DNA of 64,000 bases from Marisa cornuarietis (lineage: Eukaryota > Mollusca > Gastropoda > Architaenioglossa > Ampullariidae), in contig SMMW01000001.1 of assembly GCA_004794655.1 (NCBI GenBank), positions 18,166,501 to 18,230,500 on the forward strand, read 5' to 3'. Below the pieces are notes generated by a model. That model saw only the letters and a program-made list of their open reading frames with translations, made no database searches and had not been told where the DNA came from. The translations under genes were made by a program, and so were the position numbers. Shown one piece after another: positions 59,391-64,000 of this stretch (position 1 is its first letter; every line of letters begins with the position of its first letter).

Positions 59391-61662
59391 CGAGCGCCTG
59401 CACGCATTCATCTTTAACATTGCGAGGAACATAAAGGAATGCAGAGACTGCCTGTTGAAAACATTAGTTCTTTATAAATAACGTTTCCATGGTAACATTA
59501 TGATGAAAGACTTGTTTGAATTTATGATGGAAAAACCATAATTCATCCTTCTTATGGCGATATTTATAACTCTTACGTACTTTCGATGAGTGAAGACGGC
59601 CAAGAGATGAAAACTTACAATAGCTTAGAAAGTTTTGAAAACAAGGTGGAAAGAGTTGTCTTGTATTTTTATTCTGAGCATAAAAAGCCGAGGATTAACG
59701 TTCTTCATTATGGTTTTGTAGAAACATTTTCATGAAATATTTTTTCGCGTTTCTGATGGAAGGTCTGTAGTTCAAGCTGGAGTCAAGGAGATGGAAGACG
59801 ATGTTTTGGTGGTTAAAAGTTACGGCAATATTTATGGTAACATTGGTGGGTGAGGTGCTGTCTCTTGCAATGTTATGTTTTGTAGATGTATACAGGAAAG
59901 CAGCTTCAGCTCTACGGAACTGCTTTTAAAAGTATAACCTTCTTAACAAATGTTACAGTGGTTTCCTGTCTGTAAACGTTTCAGAGACATACTACCTATG
60001 ATAACTTCTGACTTTTATAAAAGAAGGCTGAGTTTAGGTGAAGCTTATTAAATCAGCAATGGCCACCTCATTTACTTGTTTAATACAGTGAGACATTAAA
60101 GGAAGCTCATGTTCGTTGTCTCATTTACAAAGGACTAGACATAATAAAAATCTTTAGTGCCTTTATTAGAATAAATAGGGTCACTTGTTCAAAGGTAAAA
60201 GACTATTTCTCTATAATTATATTTGTATTTATTTTACTATTTTTATTGTCTCCCTATTGAGTTTACACATACAGCTGTAATGCTGTATGGCATGAAAGCA
60301 TCTATATTTATATGTGTAAATAATGTACAAATCAACTAGTTAGTAATATTACAAATTAAGCTGTGTTTTTGAGGAATTGTGACTAATCTTTCTCTATGAA
60401 CATGAGGACGTGCTATCCCCTTGTTACTGTTACTTATTTTCTTTATTATCTTGTTAACCTTTACTAAATGCTACACGCTGACTTCTGCACTTGTGTCCTT
60501 CTTGTTGTATTTTAAATTAAAACCGTGCAAGATGTATCTCGCTTTACTAGAAGCACAAGAAGTCCTTTGGTTGAAGCGGAAGTCCACGTCATCAAACTGT
60601 TTTTATTTAATAAGCACAAAACTCAACATGTACATGACATTACCACAGAAATGTCACTCACAGACACTTTTCATTCTTAAAACACATTCATTCAGTACAA
60701 AAGGAGAAAGGAGTAGACGTGGAGGTAGGAAACAATACTTGGAGAAAGAGAAAGTGAATAGAAGATAGACTTAGTGAGGACATCTCAGCTTCCAGTACTT
60801 ATGCTTATTTTAATAGTTGAGTGGATGGTTTCTACACTAACTCACCCCATAAAATTATTCTTAGTAACACATATGGCTGCCCGCAATAAATAAATTCGAA
60901 AGCCATCCATAGGAGGGAATAATAAGGAGCTGCAGAAGCAGGAACAGAATGTCAATCGATTAGTCGTATCAAGAGGCGGAAGAGTCAGTCGAAAGTCAAA
61001 GATAAAATCAACGAAGAAGTCTTTTTACCTGCGGTATAAAAAAAGCAAGAGTACATAGCATTAACTTTATAATTAAAAAAGATTAGAACTTCTGTTGACG
61101 ACTTACACCCTTACAGCATCCGGTGGCACAGTGTCTGGTCTTTTGGCCATTATGATGTTAAAATCGAATCCTCGGAATCTTCATCACTCGTGATAGGTCA
61201 ATCGACGGCCTGGTGCCGCAATACGATGACCGCTGTGTTTCACTAACTTGCTACCCGTTCCTACCATCTGTCCGTCCGATTGACCGTCCGTTTGCCAGTC
61301 CCGTATACAAGCCAAAAATGTGACACAACACTATAGCTTCATTCCTAGTTATCTCGTGACACAAACAATTTAATAATTTTCAATATATTTGAACAAACAT
61401 TTACTTCAAGTCAAGCATTAATAACAAGCTTTAATTTGATTGACGATGTAAGATATTTTTTTACTTTCTCCTTATTTCTTTAGTTGACTGTATAAGTGGG
61501 CTGAAAATAGACTATAATGGGATGCAAACTAAATCAATCTTCCTAATGTGTGTACTTACAGCGTGCTTAAAGGCTATAGCAAGCAATAGAACATCATGCA
61601 TTTACTGTTTTGTGATTTCTCTGGAAGAAAGCCGGGAACTGTAAACTTGTGCATGAAATGAA

Positions 61663-63299
61663 CTATTGCTCTTTTTCTACGTGACTCATGGTACTGATGG
61701 ACAATTTTGATCTCTCTTTAGTCTTAACACAGAGACACAGCTCGTGACGAAATCGTGAAGACATCTTGACATAGACAAAAAAGTTGACGGAAGAGTTGAC
61801 TAGGACTGGAAGATGAGAGACTAAGTGTGTAGCCACGAACACATTACTATGAAGACCACCTAAACAAAATCCCGGGACAGTAAATCGTGCCAACGCCAGG
61901 ATGACAGCAGGACCTGTGCATAAGATGTAGATGGATGACACCACCACCAGCATCCTCATCAACACCGCCTGACCCTTCAGGTGGGAGCTGCCGAAGTAAA
62001 GAAAAAACCACGACACATTTTTGACGTTGTTCCTTTCTTTTTTTAAGTTTCCATATAGTTTAAAAAAGGCATTTCTAGCCATGATAACCCTTTGTAGCTA
62101 ACGGTCAGAACATTGCCAGCATGTTAAATAGGCTTTCTCGTAAATAGAAATGGATTCATGTCATTTTTCATGTCCGATAAGAAAGATAGAATCTTTTGTG
62201 AAAGAAGTTTAAAAATGAGAGACTATTGTTTGGTGGAAGGTTAAGGAGAAGTGTGGCTTTTATCTGTTGATATTCACGACTGATGTAACTGATTGTAAAA
62301 TTTGACGCAGTTCACATCATGTTTCGAAAAACAATAGCAGCAGGTATTGCGCTAATATGACTAATGAAAACAAGAATACAAAAACTGACAACAGCTAAAA
62401 TTGTTAGAATCAGTAAAAGACATACCCAATTTAAGAGTCAATAATTATAAGCATAAATTCACAATAACAGAGTCAGACAGTCCATATAATTCAATTGTTC
62501 CATACATTTTCTTTTCCTACCTGGTTGTAGACTTTCTCCAGACCATGGCGTTGTGCAATTTCACCACAGTGATTGCTGTGGTTAGAAAAACGACCATAAA
62601 ATTGAGGAAAGAAATGAGGGATAAAACGATGTTTTCAATAATGCCGAAGATAACTTGACTGAAGTAAACTTCATTGGTTGTAAGAGTAACTACATTTTCT
62701 CCAGTAGTGTTATCTTTCTTGACTGTGATCTTTTCCTTTATGAAGTAGACACTACACAGAAGCTGTATGACGATGAAAGTCACTAAGAGAATGATGGCCA
62801 TCGTCTTGGTGCTGATGACTGACGAGGATTTCATGGGAAACATGACACACACGCACCGCTCTACGGCGATGATCATCGTCACACACCCGGATGTGTATCG
62901 GAAACTAAAGCTGATACCTAAACCATGTTTTATAAAAAAATATTTCCAAAAATCTTTTTGATCAGGAAAAGCGACACCTATATAGCAGTATGCAGTCATT
63001 AAAGTGAAGGACATCAGATAAATGAGATCAACAAAGGCGAGACAGAAGAGACAGAGATTCATTCGATCTCCCAGTCCCTGGCGGTAAAATAAAATCATGG
63101 TAAGGAGATTCGCTGGACATCCTATAAGACATAAGGAATTTGTGATGCCACAAAGTGTTATTTTTTCGACAATTTCAACCGTCTGGTAACTTAATACAGG
63201 ATCATTCCAGAACTCAAGATCAGAAAAGTCTTTCTGTGTTACAGGCACCATCCTACCTGAGGTGTTGTCATTCATTGTAAACAGTCTGTTGTAATACAT
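61663..63299 (-). CDS. Chemosensory-receptor-like class A GPCR, CR8 (2 exons)
   Basis: Exon 1 is 63299-62521 (CCAG/GTAGGAAAA) and exon 2 is 61987-61663 (CTTCGGCAG/C); the 533-bp intron is phase 2 and the product is 367 aa from the first M. A second in-frame M eight codons on (M-N-D-N-T-S-G) is an equally good start. Variants: I-G-C-P-A-N in TM1; G-L-G-D-R-M where all siblings have G-L-R-D-R-M. E-R-C-V-C-V-M-F-P follows TM3, loop 2 has D-N-T-T-G and N-E-V-Y, TM6 C-T-G-P, TM7 N-F-F-V-Y, then R-F-R-H-E-L with L-C-L-C partly lost. Intact frame. Confidence 0.88.
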
Positions 63300-63338
63300 G
63301 GTAAAGTAGAGCTACAGACAGATTTTATAGGCTATTAG

Positions 63339-63406
<68 letters not shown>

Positions 63407-64000
63407 GGGGGTGTTTGCTAATGCATGGGAATAATGTAAATGTCGGAAATTCAAATTATCAAAACAGATAACATTCCGTAATTATCGTCGCACATGACTG
63501 TAGTATTTATATCGACGAGACTGTGGCAAAAAAAAAATTAAAAGGAACCTGGCCAAACATACAAAGAATAAATATTTTACTTTTCTATTTCAAAAAATTT
63601 GTTAAAAACACAATGTAAAGAATGAGATACGCACAAATTGGTGTGCCTGTGCGTGCGTGCGTGCGTGAAGTAGTTCTTGCAGTGTATTTCTTCATAAGCG
63701 TCTGAAGTAAAAGGACAATGCTGCGAGCAATTTGCGCGATTGTCACACATATATTTAGCCACACTTCATTCACTCTAACTAAAAATTCAAATGCATATAC
63801 ATTAATTAATAAAAATGTATTGAGAATGACTTACATAAACAACAATCATACTAGTATTTATTCTGGACAGTAGTCAGAGTTTGTTCCATTGTTTTGTCAG
63901 TGTGAGTGACTTGTCTCAAAGATGAAAATTGCGGCCGCGAGAGTGAATCAGTCATCCAAGCACACTGGTAGTCAAGGATTAGGGTAAGGAAAACGACAGA
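63300..64000. other. Upstream region of CR8
   Basis: (TG)n of about 31 units at 63341-63403, only about 40 bp upstream of the CR8 start codon. The remainder is AT-rich with a short GTGC repeat near 63650. No gene seen. Confidence 0.6.

Larger units (their letters stand above)
57460..61662. other. Intergenic DNA between CR7 and CR8
   Basis: Two dinucleotide repeats and a faint receptor-start relic (59185-59235). Otherwise AT-rich DNA without a gene I can support. 61090-61310 is locally more GC-rich but unrecognised. Confidence 0.5.

Noticed and set aside
60421..60768. 115-aa plus-strand ORF
   Set aside because: Hydrophobic start followed by unstructured sequence, no paralog or splice context; probably chance.

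Overview
The window looks like nuclear DNA of an invertebrate animal, most likely a gastropod mollusc. The evidence is AT-rich non-coding DNA, abundant (CA)n/(GAT)n microsatellites, tRNA-derived SINEs with ATT-repeat tails, spliced genes, and above all a tandem family of rhodopsin-like (class A) seven-transmembrane receptors that resembles the expanded chemosensory receptors of gastropods. The species is not identifiable from sequence alone. I saw no tRNA/rRNA genes and no prokaryotic features.

Layout. Every receptor gene lies on the minus strand. Each has two coding exons: exon 1 (~770 nt) encodes the N-terminus to TM5 and exon 2 (~290-340 nt) encodes TM6, TM7 and the tail. They are joined by a phase-2 intron of 0.34-1.15 kb. 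From left to right: the first 9 codons of a gene leaving the window (CR0, 1-26); CR1 (6072-7562); CR2 (11276-13442); CR3 (24144-26399); a relic (33734-34500); CR4 (34679-36128, splice donor +1 mutated); a broken relic (37005-38490); CR5 (40896-42511, frameshifted); CR6 (48807-50518); CR7 (55587-57459); a faint start-codon relic (~59185-59235); and CR8 (61663-63299). That is six intact genes, two damaged full-length ones, at least two older relics and one edge fragment, a typical birth-and-death array.

CR2 and CR3 sit in a clear ~6 kb segmental duplication (about 8.13-14.56 kb and 21.68-27.48 kb). Between the two copies a young LTR retrotransposon has inserted (15108-20983, minus orientation, 5-bp target duplication GATGT, primer-binding site matching the 3' end of tRNA-Trp). 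It carries one ORF of 766 aa: a Gag with a CCHC knuckle followed by a long coiled coil, with no protease, reverse transcriptase or integrase. It must therefore borrow enzymes from another element.

Other accessory content: four related copies of a second, decayed membrane-protein-like ORF between the receptor genes; a 383-bp fold-back element whose arms are minisatellites; a SINE nested in another SINE with an exact 11-bp target duplication and a paralogous uninterrupted copy; further SINEs; a degenerate non-LTR reverse transcriptase; and a GC-rich ~1.8 kb island with clustered CRE palindromes. The receptors are expected to act separately as plasma-membrane chemosensors. Their shared architecture, patchwork identity and upstream (CA)n tracts point to repeated tandem duplication and probable gene conversion.
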